Shown here piece by piece: positions 20,117 through 30,584 of a stretch of 64,000 nucleotides of DNA. Position 1 is the stretch's first letter. Every line of letters begins with the position of its first letter. Source of the DNA: Actinomycetes bacterium (lineage in GTDB: Bacteria > Actinomycetota > Acidimicrobiia > Acidimicrobiales > RAAP-2); the NCBI GenBank assembly GCA_021846325.1, contig JAJZBX010000005.1, positions 62,001 through 126,000 on the forward strand, given 5' to 3'. The position numbers and the translations under genes are program-made. Below the pieces are notes generated by a model that saw only the letters and a list, made by a program, of their open reading frames with translations, made no database searches and was not told the origin of the DNA.

Positions 20117-21360
20117 CCGATCGCCTCGACGGCGCGACGGCTCGCGACGCTCGCTCGCACCGTGGCCAACAGACCGACCGCCGTGGCGAGGGTCAGCGCC
20201 GCGCCGACGAACAGTCCCATTCGTGGGTCGCTACGGGCAATGATGAAGCCAATCAACGGTGCCCCAATCGGCGTCGTGCCGAAGAACGCGACCCCGTACA
20301 GACTCATCACCCGACCCCGCATTGCCTGCGCCGAGTTCAACTGGAGCGTCGAGTTGGCCGTGGACATGAAGGCGATGGAGAAGGCGCCCGTGGGCACGAG
20401 CGCGAGCTCGGCCAGCGTCAAGGTCGGGGCGAACGCGGTCAGGGTCATGAAGAGCCCGAACCCGCAGGCGAGGCCGGCGAGCAGTTGCGGCGTCGGATTT
20501 GAGCGATGCGCGATGACCAGGCCCCCGATCACGGCACCGAGACCCATCGCGCCGAGCAGGATCCCGTAGTCGGCGGCGTTGTGCGCGTGGAAGGTCACGT
20601 GGGCGAAGATCGGCAGCGTCACCGTGAAGTTGAAGGCGAAGGTGCCGACTATCGCGACCGCCACGATGACGTTGCGCAACAGTGGCGTCTCGGCCACGTA
20701 GCGCAGACCCAGTCGCAGCTGTCCGCGCTCGCGTTCCACGGTCGCCAGGGGACGGAACTCGCTGCGATCCATCATCGCCAGGGCCACGATCACCGCCAGG
20801 TACGTCGCGGCGTTGGCGTAGAAACAGGCCGCCGTGCCCGCCAGCGCGATCGACGCCGCCGCGATCGACGGTCCGATGAGCCGGCCCGCGTTCATGAGAA
20901 CGCTGTTCAGGCTCACCGCGTTGGCGATGAGGTCGCGCCCCACCATCTCTTGGACGAAGGCCTGGCGCGCCGGCACGTCAAAGAGGTTGACGACGCCGAG
21001 CAGCGCGGCCATGACGTAGATCGCGCCGACTGTCACGTGGTTGGTGCTGACGAGCAGTCCGAGCGCGGTCGCCAGGACGCCGGCACCGATTTGAGTGCCG
21101 TAGAGTATCCGCCGCTTCTCGAGTCGATCGGCGACCAGGCCGCCGTAGGAGCCGAACACCAGTATTGGCGCGTACTGCAGCGCGACGGCGATCCCGAGAT
21201 CCACCGACGAGCCGGTGAGCTGTAGCAAGAGCCACCCCTGGGCGACCGACTGCATCCACGTGCCCGAGACCGAGATCAGCTGACCAATGAAGTAGAGACG
21301 GAAGTTGCGCACGCGCAGCGCCGCGAAGGTCCGACTCGAGATCGCCGTGACGGCGCTCAC
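20113..21360 (-). CDS. MFS transporter
   Basis: RNFRLYFIGQLISVSGTWMQSVAQGWLLLQLTGSS; 12 TM-like segments. Confidence 0.92.
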   Translation of the reverse strand: MSAVTAISSRTFAALRVRNFRLYFIGQLISVSGTWMQSVAQGWLLLQLTGSSVDLGIAVALQYAPILVFGSYGGLVADRLEKRRILYGTQIGAGVLATALGLLVSTNHVTVGAIYVMAALLGVVNLFDVPARQAFVQEMVGRDLIANAVSLNSVLMNAGRLIGPSIAAASIALAGTAACFYANAATYLAVIVALAMMDRSEFRPLATVERERGQLRLGLRYVAETPLLRNVIVAVAIVGTFAFNFTVTLPIFAHVTFHAHNAADYGILLGAMGLGAVIGGLVIAHRSNPTPQLLAGLACGFGLFMTLTAFAPTLTLAELALVPTGAFSIAFMSTANSTLQLNSAQAMRGRVMSLYGVAFFGTTPIGAPLIGFIIARSDPRMGLFVGAALTLATAVGLLATVRASVASRRAVEAIG

Positions 21361-21782
21361 GACTCCTCCAGCAGCCGCTCTAACAGCGCCACGAGATCGT
21401 CGACGCGCCAGCGTTCGGACTCGGGCAGCGCCCGCAGCGACTGATCGAGAAACTCGTTCTTGCGCTGACGAATGGCCGCGAGCTCGCGCCGACCCTTGGC
21501 GGTCAACTCGACGCGCGTACAGCGCCGGTCGTCGGCATCGGCGACGCGCGAGAGCAGTCCCGTGCGCTCCATTTCACGTACCAGGTGCGTCACGGTCGGC
21601 GGTTGGACCTGTTCGGCGACGGCGAGCTCACCGAGCGAGGGGTGGTGCAGGCCCTGCACCGTCGCGAGCAGGGACGCCTGGGCCGGTGAGACGCCACCGA
21701 GCGCCGACTGGCGTAGTCGCCGATTCAGTCGGGTAATCGCGTACCGAAGTCGCGCCGCGGTGTCGTTGGTCGTCGTATCCAT
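21357..21782 (-). CDS. MarR family transcriptional regulator
   Basis: LGELAVAEQVQPPTVTHLVREMERTGLLSRVADADDRRCTRVELTAKGR. Confidence 0.92.
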   Translation of the reverse strand: MDTTTNDTAARLRYAITRLNRRLRQSALGGVSPAQASLLATVQGLHHPSLGELAVAEQVQPPTVTHLVREMERTGLLSRVADADDRRCTRVELTAKGRRELAAIRQRKNEFLDQSLRALPESERWRVDDLVALLERLLEES

Positions 21783-21842
21783 TAGTTCATGTAACTAAAT
21801 AAATACTACCCGCCCGACGCGGCGTTGTGACCGTGACCACCG

Positions 21843-22094
21843 TTACTGCAGCGCGCCGTGCTCGGTCTCGTATTCCTTCAACGTGGCGATGTGTTCGGCA
21901 ATGTCGCTCTCGGCGTTCGCGGGCGCCCGATCGACTTGGGTGAGGTAGATGACGAGTCCGAGTTCACGCAGCACGCCGTCGGCGGCGCGGCGCGCCTGGA
22001 TCTCGTCGACCTTCGCTTGCCCCTTCTGCGCCGCGTCCTTAGCGACCGACGCCGCCGCCGCGGCCTGCTCCTTGACCTTATCCATTAGTCCCAT
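21843..22094 (-). CDS. Small Ala/Lys-rich protein, PspA/SHOCT-like helical tail
   Basis: MGLMDKVKEQAAAAASVAKDAAQKGQAKVDEIQARRAADGVLRELGLVIYLT. Confidence 0.7.
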   Translation of the reverse strand: MGLMDKVKEQAAAAASVAKDAAQKGQAKVDEIQARRAADGVLRELGLVIYLTQVDRAPANAESDIAEHIATLKEYETEHGALQ

Positions 22095-22307
22095 AGCCAC
22101 CTCCACCTGCCTTGAGTTGAGCGTAGTCTTCCGCGAAGAGCGAAACCAGGTCTGGGACTCGGCGATCGCGCCTCGGCAACCCTGGGCCGTTTCGCGGACC
22201 GTTATGCGCCTCGGGCGAGTCGGTGAACCTTGTGGGTCGATGACCTCGGCACCGGGGCCACCCGTGGTTTGCAACCTGCCCGCGGGGCTGTCGCGAGGCG
22301 AGGTCCG

Positions 22308-22640
22308 TTACAGGGCGCGGTAGCGCGGTACGTAGCCACCCGTGCCGAGTGACATCGAGGCTTCAGGGTCGATCGCGTCGTCGACGCCACCGACCACCTC
22401 AGTCACCCAGTCCAATCGGTCCGTCAGGATCCGCGTCACGCCGCCCTGCAGAGTGTCTGAGGAGATGGCGCAACTCGAGCAGGCCCCCTGGAGCTGGACC
22501 TCGACAACGCCCGATTCGACATCGGCTCGCACGAGTACCAGGTCACCACCGTCGGCCTGCACCGCGGGACGCATCAAGTCGATGAGCGAGTTCAGTGCCC
22601 GCAGTCGACTTTGGCGGACCTGATCAGTGAGCGCTTCCAC
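22308..22640 (-). CDS. NifU C-terminal domain (Nfu-type Fe-S scaffold) protein
   Basis: GTG 22640; LMRPAVQADGGDLVLVRADVESGVVEVQLQGACSSCAISSDTLQGGVTRIL (CxxC). Confidence 0.88.
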   Translation of the reverse strand: MEALTDQVRQSRLRALNSLIDLMRPAVQADGGDLVLVRADVESGVVEVQLQGACSSCAISSDTLQGGVTRILTDRLDWVTEVVGGVDDAIDPEASMSLGTGGYVPRYRAL

Positions 22641-22701
22641 CACCCCAGTCTGCCGGGAGATGCGGCCACCGTGACCGCGGACGCCTCGATACGCTGAAGT
22701 G

Positions 22702-23967
22702 ATGCCCGCCCACAACTGGAACCTTGACGACATCGACCTCTCCGACATGAACTTCTGGCGTCGCCCGTGGGATGAGCGTGACGCCGCCTTCGCCGCGCTG
22801 CGAGTTGAGCGGCCCATCGCCCACTTCGATCAGCCCGTGGTCGAGGGCACGGCGTTCGAGTTCCCCGCCGGCACCGGGTACTACGCCCTCACCCGGTACC
22901 ACGACGTGGTGACCGCGTCGCGCCACCCCGAGGTGTTCCTGTCGGGCCCCGGTGCCGTCTCCCAGTTCGATTTGCCACCCGAGATGGTCGAGTACTTCTC
23001 GGGCATGATCTCCACCGACAATCCCCAGCACGCCCGCCTGCGCCGCATCGTCGCCAACGCCTTCAATCCGCGAACGGTGCGTGCTATCGAGGACTCGATC
23101 GATCGCGTGGCCGAGCGGATCGTGCGTGATGCGGTGGCGCGCGGTACCGGCGACTTTGTCGTCGACATCGCCGCACCATTCCCGCTCGAGATCATCGGAA
23201 CGATGATGGGAATCCCACCGAGCGAGTACCCAACGGTGCTGCACGCGTCCAACGTCATCCTCTCGTCGGGCGACCCCGAATTCGTGCCCGCCGGGACCGA
23301 CCCGGTCGTCGCGTTCCTCGAGGCGGGGGCGGCCCTCACGGCGATTATGGAGGACCTTGGTCGCTACCGTCGCGAACACCCCGTCGACGACATCACCAGT
23401 GCGCTGGTGAACGCGCAGATCGAGACGGAGCGACTGAGTCAGCAAGAGCTCGCGTCGTTCTTCGTGCTACTGGTCACCGCCGGGAACGAGACGACGCGCA
23501 CCGCCATCGCGCACGCGCTGCACGCACTCACGAGGTTCCCCGATGAGAAGGCCCGTCTCGTCGCCGACTTCGAGACGCTCGCGACCACCGCGACCGACGA
23601 GATCGTTCGCTGGGCCTCGCCGGTCATCTGGATGCGCCGCACCCTGTCGCGCGACTACACCTTGTCGGGCTTCGACCTCCATGAGGGTGACAAGGTTCTC
23701 TTGTTCTACAACTCGGCCAACCGAGACGAAGCGGCGTTCACTCGCCCCGAGGTCTTCGACGTCGGGCGATCACCCAACGACCACCTCGGCTTTGGCGCTC
23801 CCGGGCCCCACTTCTGTCTCGGGGCTCACCTCGCCCGCCGCGAAATCACCGTCATGTGGCGCACGCTGCTCACCCAGCACCCGACCATTCACGCGACCGC
23901 CGAGCCTACGGCGCTCGCTTCCAGTTTCGTCAACGGCATCACGCACCTGGAGTATTCGTGGGGCTAG
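22702..23967 (+). CDS. Cytochrome P450
   Basis: AGNETTRTA I-helix, ExxR region, LGFGAPGPHFCLGAHLARREI heme loop. Confidence 0.95.
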   Translation: MPAHNWNLDDIDLSDMNFWRRPWDERDAAFAALRVERPIAHFDQPVVEGTAFEFPAGTGYYALTRYHDVVTASRHPEVFLSGPGAVSQFDLPPEMVEYFSGMISTDNPQHARLRRIVANAFNPRTVRAIEDSIDRVAERIVRDAVARGTGDFVVDIAAPFPLEIIGTMMGIPPSEYPTVLHASNVILSSGDPEFVPAGTDPVVAFLEAGAALTAIMEDLGRYRREHPVDDITSALVNAQIETERLSQQELASFFVLLVTAGNETTRTAIAHALHALTRFPDEKARLVADFETLATTATDEIVRWASPVIWMRRTLSRDYTLSGFDLHEGDKVLLFYNSANRDEAAFTRPEVFDVGRSPNDHLGFGAPGPHFCLGAHLARREITVMWRTLLTQHPTIHATAEPTALASSFVNGITHLEYSWG

Positions 23968-24314
23968 TCCGCGCGGGCGGCCACCGCCTCGTCGAAGGCC
24001 CGTAGGGCCCGAGGGCCCCAGACCGTTCCCGGACCGCCGTTCATCATGATCGCGACGCCCATGGCCTCAGCGACCTGCTGGCGAGTGACGCCCGCGCGAG
24101 CCGCGCCCCGGGCGTGCGAGACGACGCAGCCGTCACACTCGCGCGTCACCGCGATGCTCAGTGCCACGAGCTCCTTGAGCCCGACGCCGAGCTCGCCGTC
24201 GGCCATCGCGGCTTTTGACAACGCCGAGTAACCCTTGAGAACGTCGGGGATCATCGCCCGCAGGTCGAGCGCCGGCTGGCGAAGCTCGGCGCGCACTTCA
24301 TCATTGTGTTGCAT
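23964..24314 (-). CDS. Carboxymuconolactone decarboxylase/AhpD-like family protein
   Basis: LKELVALSIAVTRECDGCVVSHARGAARAGVTRQQVAEAMGVAIMMNGG (CxxC-H). Confidence 0.9.
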   Translation of the reverse strand: MQHNDEVRAELRQPALDLRAMIPDVLKGYSALSKAAMADGELGVGLKELVALSIAVTRECDGCVVSHARGAARAGVTRQQVAEAMGVAIMMNGGPGTVWGPRALRAFDEAVAARAD

Positions 24315-24360
24315 GGCACCCTCCTACGTCGAGCGTAGCGACTCTGCCTACACTGGCGCG

Positions 24361-24861
24361 GTGACTATCGACGACCTCCTCGACCACAACCGTGACTACG
24401 TGGCACGCCACGGCCACCGCGTACTGCCCACCGAGCCCCAGCGTCGACTCGCCGTCTTGACTTGCATGGACTCTCGCCTGGACTTGTTTGGGGCGCTGGG
24501 GCTCGATCTCGGCGAGGCCCACCTGATTCGCAACGCCGGCGGGCTGGCGACCGACGACGCGATTCGCTCGTTGTTGTTGAGCCAGCGTCTCTTGGGCACC
24601 CGAACCATCATGGTGATCCACCACAGCCGATGCGGCCTCGAAAGTTTCGTCGAGGACGAGCTCGTCGCCACGATCACCGCGCAGACGGGCGTGCGACCAC
24701 CCTTTCGACTCGGGGCGTACCGCGACGTGGACGCCGACGTGCTCGCCACCATCGCGGCCCTACGCGACAGCCCGTTCATCGACGACACCGATGTGCGCGG
24801 CTTCGTGTTCGACGTCGACGACGGCGCGATTCGCGAGGTTACGCCTCGAGCGTCTTTTTGA
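24361..24861 (+). CDS. Beta-class carbonic anhydrase
   Basis: GTG 24361; LTCMDSRLD, HLIRNAGG, IHHSRCGL zinc-site motifs. Confidence 0.9.
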   Translation: MTIDDLLDHNRDYVARHGHRVLPTEPQRRLAVLTCMDSRLDLFGALGLDLGEAHLIRNAGGLATDDAIRSLLLSQRLLGTRTIMVIHHSRCGLESFVEDELVATITAQTGVRPPFRLGAYRDVDADVLATIAALRDSPFIDDTDVRGFVFDVDDGAIREVTPRASF

Positions 24862-25291
24862 AGCCTTGGCTCGTTTGAGCAAAGCCGTTGGCGCGATAGA
24901 ACCGGTGAGCGTCGAGGCGTTGGTTACGGCTCGTGAGTTGCATCCGGTAGCAGCCCGCGGCCCGCGCCAGCGTTTCGGCGGCGACCAGCATCGCGGCACC
25001 GACGCCGCGACTGCGTCGATCGTCTCGGACGTAGACGCTCTCGAGCTCACAGCAACGGCCCCCCGCGTGCTGAAAGTGCGGGAGCACCAGGACCTGGCAG
25101 ACTCCCACGACCTCGGCGCCGTCTACGGCCACCAACACGTCGCCCCCGCCGACGCGCGTGGCGACGACGCCGGTCCAGTACGCCTCGAGGTCGTCGGGTC
25201 GTTCACCATCGGGCGAGAGCGAGCCGGCCACGACCAGGGCGACGGCGTCAGCGACCTCGTCACGCCCAATCGGGCGAACGTCGAGGTTCAC
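24839..25291 (-). CDS. GNAT family N-acetyltransferase
   Basis: CELESVYVRDDRRSRGVGAAMLVAAETLARAAGC. Confidence 0.88.
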   Translation of the reverse strand: MNLDVRPIGRDEVADAVALVVAGSLSPDGERPDDLEAYWTGVVATRVGGGDVLVAVDGAEVVGVCQVLVLPHFQHAGGRCCELESVYVRDDRRSRGVGAAMLVAAETLARAAGCYRMQLTSRNQRLDAHRFYRANGFAQTSQGFKKTLEA

Positions 25292-26685
25292 GCTCGAGGA
25301 TCGATCGGTGTCACGACACCGATCGATCGCTCCACGGCTTCCGCGGCGTCGAGACAGAGGTCGTCACGGTACATCATGCTGATGACCTGCGCGCCGGTGG
25401 GCAGGCCGTCGGCGACGCCGGTGGGCACGCACACGGCGGGCAGGCCCATCAGATTCGCCGGCAACACGAATCTAAAGAGCTCGGCGACGGCCATGGCCGA
25501 GTCGACGTCCGCGATGTCAAAGCCGTGTTCGAACGGGGGCTGGGTCCACGTCGGACCCACGATCAGTGGGTAGGACTCCATGAACTCGCGCCACGCCCGC
25601 TCAACGGCGAAGCGCGACTGGTGCATCGCGAACAGCGACTCGGCACCGCTCGGGAAGTCAACGTTGGTGAGCTCGAGGAAGCGTCGGCCGCCGTCACCCA
25701 TGATCGGTTCGATCAGTGGCATGGCCACGCGCAAGCTGGTCCACATCAGCTCAGACCACGCCAGGTACGCCTCGACCAGTTTGGGCGGCTGCACCTCGTC
25801 GACGTGGTAACCCGCCGCCTCGAGGGCCCGGCCCGCGGCGCGCACGCCTTCGGCGACGCCAGCGTCGGTCGATCCGCCCGCCGGCTCCGGTACGAGCGCG
25901 ACGCGTCGAGCGACCGGACGACCCCCGAGCGCCACGTCGACGGCCTGGGGGTCGCGGGGGTGCGAGCCCATGACCACCGACAGCCCGAGGCGAAGGTCGG
26001 CGACGCGGCGCGCGAGCACCCCCTCGGCCAACATGATCTGGCTGTTGAGCGGTCGCTCGATTGGGTCCGTCGCGTTGGCCATCGGAACGCGACCCCTCGA
26101 CGGCTTGATCGACGCGACGCCGCAGGCGTACGCCGGGTTGCGCAAGGAGCCCCCGATGTCGTTGCCCAGCCCGATCGGACTCATGCCCGCGGCGATGGAC
26201 GCCGCCTCGCCGCCCGAGGATCCACCGGTCGTGCGACCGCGGCGCCAGGGATTGTGGGCGACCCCGTAGAGCGACGACTCCGTATTGATCCGCAGGCCCA
26301 GGTCGGGCATGTTGGTGCGAGCTAAAACGACCCCACCAGCGGCCCGCATGCGCTCGACCACGGGGGCGTCACTGGGGGCAATCCGGTCGGCCAAGAAGAC
26401 CGAACCCTCGGTCGTGGCGTAGCCCGCGACGTCGATGTTCGTCTTGACACTGAACGGGACGCCGTGCAGGGGTCCGAGTGGACGGCCCTCTCGCTGGGCG
26501 CCGTCGGCGGCGTCAGCGGCGGCGAGCACCTCGTCGGGGCGCACCTCAACGACTGAATTCACCAACTCGTTCACCGCGCCGATGCGCGCCAGGTGAGACT
26601 CGACTACCTCGCGTGAGCTCACCTCACCCGATCGGATCATTCGCGCCAGCGACTCCGCTGACTCTCGCCACAACGCTCGTTCCAC
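25288..26685 (-). CDS. Amidase (amidase signature family)
   Basis: GTG 26685; GPLHGVPFSVKTNIDVAG, GGSSGGEAASIAAGMSPIGLGNDIGGSLRNPA. Confidence 0.92.
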   Translation of the reverse strand: MERALWRESAESLARMIRSGEVSSREVVESHLARIGAVNELVNSVVEVRPDEVLAAADAADGAQREGRPLGPLHGVPFSVKTNIDVAGYATTEGSVFLADRIAPSDAPVVERMRAAGGVVLARTNMPDLGLRINTESSLYGVAHNPWRRGRTTGGSSGGEAASIAAGMSPIGLGNDIGGSLRNPAYACGVASIKPSRGRVPMANATDPIERPLNSQIMLAEGVLARRVADLRLGLSVVMGSHPRDPQAVDVALGGRPVARRVALVPEPAGGSTDAGVAEGVRAAGRALEAAGYHVDEVQPPKLVEAYLAWSELMWTSLRVAMPLIEPIMGDGGRRFLELTNVDFPSGAESLFAMHQSRFAVERAWREFMESYPLIVGPTWTQPPFEHGFDIADVDSAMAVAELFRFVLPANLMGLPAVCVPTGVADGLPTGAQVISMMYRDDLCLDAAEAVERSIGVVTPIDPRA

Positions 26686-26732
26686 GACTACCCCCTCGCC
26701 ACCCGAGGGTAGCGCCGTCGGGTGCTCGGCGT

Positions 26733-27620
26733 CTACCGGGCGCCTTCGGTGTGACGTTGCGTGCGCGTCACGACGAGGCGCGCGAAGACGAGCAAGGCGA
26801 GCACCATCACGATGAGTATGACGCTCGCGTCGTAGGAGACCACGTGAGCGGCCGCGGTCGGCTGATTCCAGTCGGTCCATATGTAGTACGTCAGGTACGA
26901 GATCGGGTGATGCAACAGCGTCCACGTGGGCAGGTTGTTGGTGACCCCGGCCGTGTAGAGCAGTGGCGCCGTTTCGCCACCGGCGATCGACAACGCGATC
27001 AGGAGCCCCGTGACGATGCCGGGTAGCGCCGACTTTACGACCACCCGTCGCAGCGCGTAGCCACCGGACATGCCCAGTGCCTCGGCACCCTCGCGATAGT
27101 TCGTAGGTACCTGGCGAAGCGCCGATTCCGTGGCCTTGGCGATGTAGGGAACGACCATCATCGAGACGATCATGAGCGCGGGCAGCAGCGAGAATCCCCA
27201 GCCGAGGCCCACGCACAACGCGATGTAGCCGACGTAGCCGAGCACGATCGACGGAAAGCCGGCCAGGACGTCGATGGCGACCCGCATGACACCGCCGCCG
27301 GCCCTGCCGCTGCGGCGAACCGCGAACTCCGACAGGTAGACCCCGGTCAAGATTCCCACCGTTCCGGCCATGACGAGCACGCCGAGCATGATCACGCCCG
27401 TGCCGACGATGGCGTTCGCGAGTCCGCCACCGGTGCCCTGGGACATCGTCGTCAAGACGTTCCAGCGCCAGGTTGGCACCGCCCGCGCCACCACGCTCCC
27501 GATCAACCAGACCGCCGGACCGACGACGAAGATGAGCGAGCCCATCGTGAAGGCCCGAAAGACCAACGACTTGCCTCGCCGCCACCTGGTGCGCGGATAG
27601 GCCGCGACGTCGATTGCCAC
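26733..27620 (-). CDS. pstA: Phosphate ABC transporter permease PstA
   Basis: MTVF-type permease; [30 protein letters not shown] loop; adjacent pstC/pstS. Confidence 0.92.
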   Translation of the reverse strand: MAIDVAAYPRTRWRRGKSLVFRAFTMGSLIFVVGPAVWLIGSVVARAVPTWRWNVLTTMSQGTGGGLANAIVGTGVIMLGVLVMAGTVGILTGVYLSEFAVRRSGRAGGGVMRVAIDVLAGFPSIVLGYVGYIALCVGLGWGFSLLPALMIVSMMVVPYIAKATESALRQVPTNYREGAEALGMSGGYALRRVVVKSALPGIVTGLLIALSIAGGETAPLLYTAGVTNNLPTWTLLHHPISYLTYYIWTDWNQPTAAAHVVSYDASVILIVMVLALLVFARLVVTRTQRHTEGAR

Positions 27621-27622
27621 GG

Positions 27623-28618
27623 CTAGGCCCGCCCCACCGGCGCCGACATGCGCGACGACCGGCTGACGATGCGCCGCGCGAGAAGGTTCACGACAATCGA
27701 GATAAGCGCCAGTAGCAGGCCGGCCTCGGCGAGGGTCGCCACGGCGAAGCCAGTACCGTCGGTCGCCGCCGAGTCCAGCTGGCTAACAATCGTCGCGGCG
27801 ATCGTGGTCATGGTGCCGTAGACGTTCGGTGACACCACGCCGAGCACCGATCCGGACACCATGGCCACCGCGATGGTCTCGCCGAGCGCGCGACCCAGCC
27901 CGAGAACCGTCGCGCCGATAATGCCCGAGCGCACCCAGGGAATCGTCACGCGCCGCGCCACCTCCGCGTCGGTCATGCCGAGCGCTTCGGCACCCTCCTT
28001 GGGTAAAGGCGGCACCTGCAGGAAGAGGTCGCGGGTCGTGGACGCGATGATCGGAACAATCATCAGTCCGAGCACCAGGCCCGACGTCAACAGTCCCTCC
28101 CCGTAGCCGACCGAGCCCGAGAAGTACCGCAGCACCGGAACGTTGGGCACGTGGTTGGCCACAATCGGGTAGACGTCGTGCGCGAGGTAGGGTCCGAGCA
28201 CCAGCACGCCCCACAGTCCGATGATCACGCTCGGAATCCCGGCCAGGATTTCGACGAAGAAGCCGACGGGTCGCGCGATCCAGCGAGGCAGGCGCTCGGT
28301 GAGCGCAAAGGCCGTGCCGATGGAGATGGGCAGCGCGATCAGAATCGCGATGGCCGACGTCTGCAGCGTGCCCGCGATGAGCGGCCACGCGCCGTAGCGC
28401 GCACCGGCCGGAATCGTGACCCCGTGTACGTGTTGGACCCCACCGTAGGTGTTGCCCGGCAGCCACGCGCTGCTGGTCAGAAAGCCAAAGCCGTTCACCC
28501 GGATCGCTGGCCAGGCCTTCACCGCGAGCACGACGACCACAAAGAGCAGCGCCGCAATCGGCACGAACGCCGCCGCCCGACCACCTACTCGCCAAAACCC
28601 TTCTTCGTGACGACGCAC
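27623..28618 (-). CDS. pstC: Phosphate ABC transporter permease PstC
   Basis: [51 protein letters not shown] 28618 preferred over ATG 28693 because a terminator-like hairpin lies between. Confidence 0.9.
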   Translation of the reverse strand: MRRHEEGFWRVGGRAAAFVPIAALLFVVVVLAVKAWPAIRVNGFGFLTSSAWLPGNTYGGVQHVHGVTIPAGARYGAWPLIAGTLQTSAIAILIALPISIGTAFALTERLPRWIARPVGFFVEILAGIPSVIIGLWGVLVLGPYLAHDVYPIVANHVPNVPVLRYFSGSVGYGEGLLTSGLVLGLMIVPIIASTTRDLFLQVPPLPKEGAEALGMTDAEVARRVTIPWVRSGIIGATVLGLGRALGETIAVAMVSGSVLGVVSPNVYGTMTTIAATIVSQLDSAATDGTGFAVATLAEAGLLLALISIVVNLLARRIVSRSSRMSAPVGRA

Positions 28619-28625
28619 AAAACGA

Positions 28626-28660
28626 CCCACCCGCCGGGAAGGTCGTTCCCGGCGGGTGGG
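28626..28660 (-). terminator. Rho-independent terminator/attenuator between pstS and pstC
   Basis: Perfect 15-bp stem CCCACCCGCCGGGAA-5nt-TTCCCGGCGGGTGGG followed on minus strand by TCGTTTTG. Confidence 0.8.
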
Positions 28661-28704
28661 TGCTGGCAGGCTGAGGTGTTCGACCGAGGCCATCGCGCTC
28701 GCGA

Positions 28705-29844
28705 CTACTTGATCGTCTTGATCTGCTTGAAGGACTGCAGTACGACCTTCATCGGCAGCGCCACGAAGCGAACCTGGCTGAGATACTTCGAGCTGTTGCC
28801 GAACTTCGGGTTGATCGCCCACTCCAGTACCGAGCGCACCGCCTGGGCGTCAGACGCGCTGCTCTGGTGCTTGTTGACGATGGCGTACTCGTAGTTGACG
28901 ATCGGGTAGCCACCCTTCACGCGACCATTGACCATCGAGATCGTCCCGTTGGCCGGCGTGATTTTGGTGTAGCCCTGCGCCTCGCGGCTGGCCGAACTCG
29001 GCGTCGGCAACACGTACTGACCGATGCCGTTCTTGATCTGGGCATAACCAAGGCCGTCACCGAGGGCCTGGGTGAGGTAACTGATGCCCACGTAGGCGAT
29101 GCAGCCCGGGGTCGCGGCGCAGCCCGAGACCATGCCGCCGTTACCGGCTTCGGCGAGCTGGTTCTTGATCGCCGGCCAGGTCACGGTGGTGCCGAAGTTG
29201 CCAGCTCCCCACTGCGCGCCGTCCTGGCGCGCGACGTACTGCGAGAAGATGAACGTGTCGCCACTGCCGTCGGAGCGGTGCAGCGCCACAATTGGCAGCG
29301 ACGGCAGTTTCACGCCCGGGTTGAGGGCCGCAATCGCCGAGTCGTTCCAGTTCGTGATCTTGCCCAGGTAGATCTGGGTGATCAGCGTGCCACTCAGTTT
29401 GAGGTGCGCGGTCAAGCCCGCAATGTCGTACACGATCGCCTGGTAGGAGATCGCGAGCGGGATGTTGAGCAGCGTGGGGTTCGCGGCCAGGGTGGTCGGT
29501 GACAGGTAGGCGTCCGACGAGCCGATGTTGACCGTGCCACTCGCCGCGTCAGCGATGCCGGTACCCGAACCCGTCCCCGCGGTGCTGATCGTTACGTTGT
29601 GGTAGGTCGCTTGGTAGTCCGGGGCCCAGATGTTCCACAGTGGGTAGAGCAGCGTGCTGCCGGTCTCTGAGAGGTTGGCGGCCGCCGGCTTCTCCACGAC
29701 GAGGGTCACCGCGCTCTTCGCCTTGGCCTTGGCCTTGGTCTTGGTCGACGCCGAAGCCCCTGACGCGAGGCTCGTCAGGCCCATCGCCCCAGCCAGGACA
29801 ACGCTGAGCGTCAGTCGAGCGCCCGTACGGGATTTCCAGTTCAC
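28705..29844 (-). CDS. pstS: Phosphate ABC transporter substrate-binding protein PstS
   Basis: GTG 29844; signal peptide; [51 protein letters not shown]. Confidence 0.95.
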   Translation of the reverse strand: MNWKSRTGARLTLSVVLAGAMGLTSLASGASASTKTKAKAKAKSAVTLVVEKPAAANLSETGSTLLYPLWNIWAPDYQATYHNVTISTAGTGSGTGIADAASGTVNIGSSDAYLSPTTLAANPTLLNIPLAISYQAIVYDIAGLTAHLKLSGTLITQIYLGKITNWNDSAIAALNPGVKLPSLPIVALHRSDGSGDTFIFSQYVARQDGAQWGAGNFGTTVTWPAIKNQLAEAGNGGMVSGCAATPGCIAYVGISYLTQALGDGLGYAQIKNGIGQYVLPTPSSASREAQGYTKITPANGTISMVNGRVKGGYPIVNYEYAIVNKHQSSASDAQAVRSVLEWAINPKFGNSSKYLSQVRFVALPMKVVLQSFKQIKTIK

Positions 29845-29888
29845 AACATTCCTCCTATTAGACGACGCGCCAACGGTACGCAGCCCAA

Positions 29889-29916
29889 GTGAACCGCACG
29901 TGATGTGGCGGTAAGG
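29889..29916 (-). promoter_or_regulatory. PHO-box-like direct repeats upstream of pstS
   Basis: On minus strand CCTTAC-CGCCA-CATCAC-GTGCG-GTTCAC, three hexamers at exact 11-nt pitch. Confidence 0.6.
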
Positions 29917-30028
29917 GCAAAACGATTTCTCGGTTACGTTCGTGCCGTTCTCGCTGGCCGTGTTCTCATTGGCCGATTCGCCAGGGACTCGGACCTTCAC
30001 CGTAAAGTCGTGCCGGGAGGCGTAAGTC

Positions 30029-30584
30029 TTGATGAATGGTGGCGTGTGGCTCGTGGTCGGTGTGCAAGGGTCCGGGAAGACCACAATCGCCGACGGCCTG
30101 GCCAACCGCTTCGATCGCGGCCACCATATTCGGGGCGGGCAGTTTTACCGTTGGGCGATTCGAGGCTGGGTGCAGCACGATGACATCGACCAGCTGGAGG
30201 CGGCGCGGCACTTGCAACTGAGATACAAATTGTCGGCAATGGTGGCTGACCAATACTGCGCAGCCGGTTTCGTCACCGTGGTCCAGGACAATATCTACGG
30301 TGCAGACGTCGTGGGATGGCTCAACATGGTCACATCGCGACCTCGTCATCTCGTTGTGTTGCGACCATCAACTGACGTCGTCGCGCAACGCGACGCGCCG
30401 GCACGCACGCACGGGCAAGGTTGCGTACCGACCAGGTGCAGCATCGATCCGAGATCTCGATGAAAAGCTCGCCACCACACCGAGACTGGGTCTCTGGCTC
30501 GACAACGCCAGGCTGAGTGAGGACGAGACCGTCGACGAGATTCTTCGACGCGAGTTTGAAGCGAAGGTGCATCTCGCGTCGTGA
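30029..30584 (+). pseudogene. P-loop nucleotide kinase-like protein, frameshifted
   Basis: MMNGGVWLVVGVQGSGKTTIADGLANRF...VVLRPSTDVVAQRDAPART | GKVAYRPGAASIRDLDEKLATTPRLGLWLDNARLSEDETVDEIL in next frame; removing one GCAC restores the frame. Confidence 0.8.

Noticed and set aside
25288-27585. 765-aa ORF ending in amidase
   Set aside because: Upstream extension overlaps pstA out of frame; amidase starts at GTG 26685.
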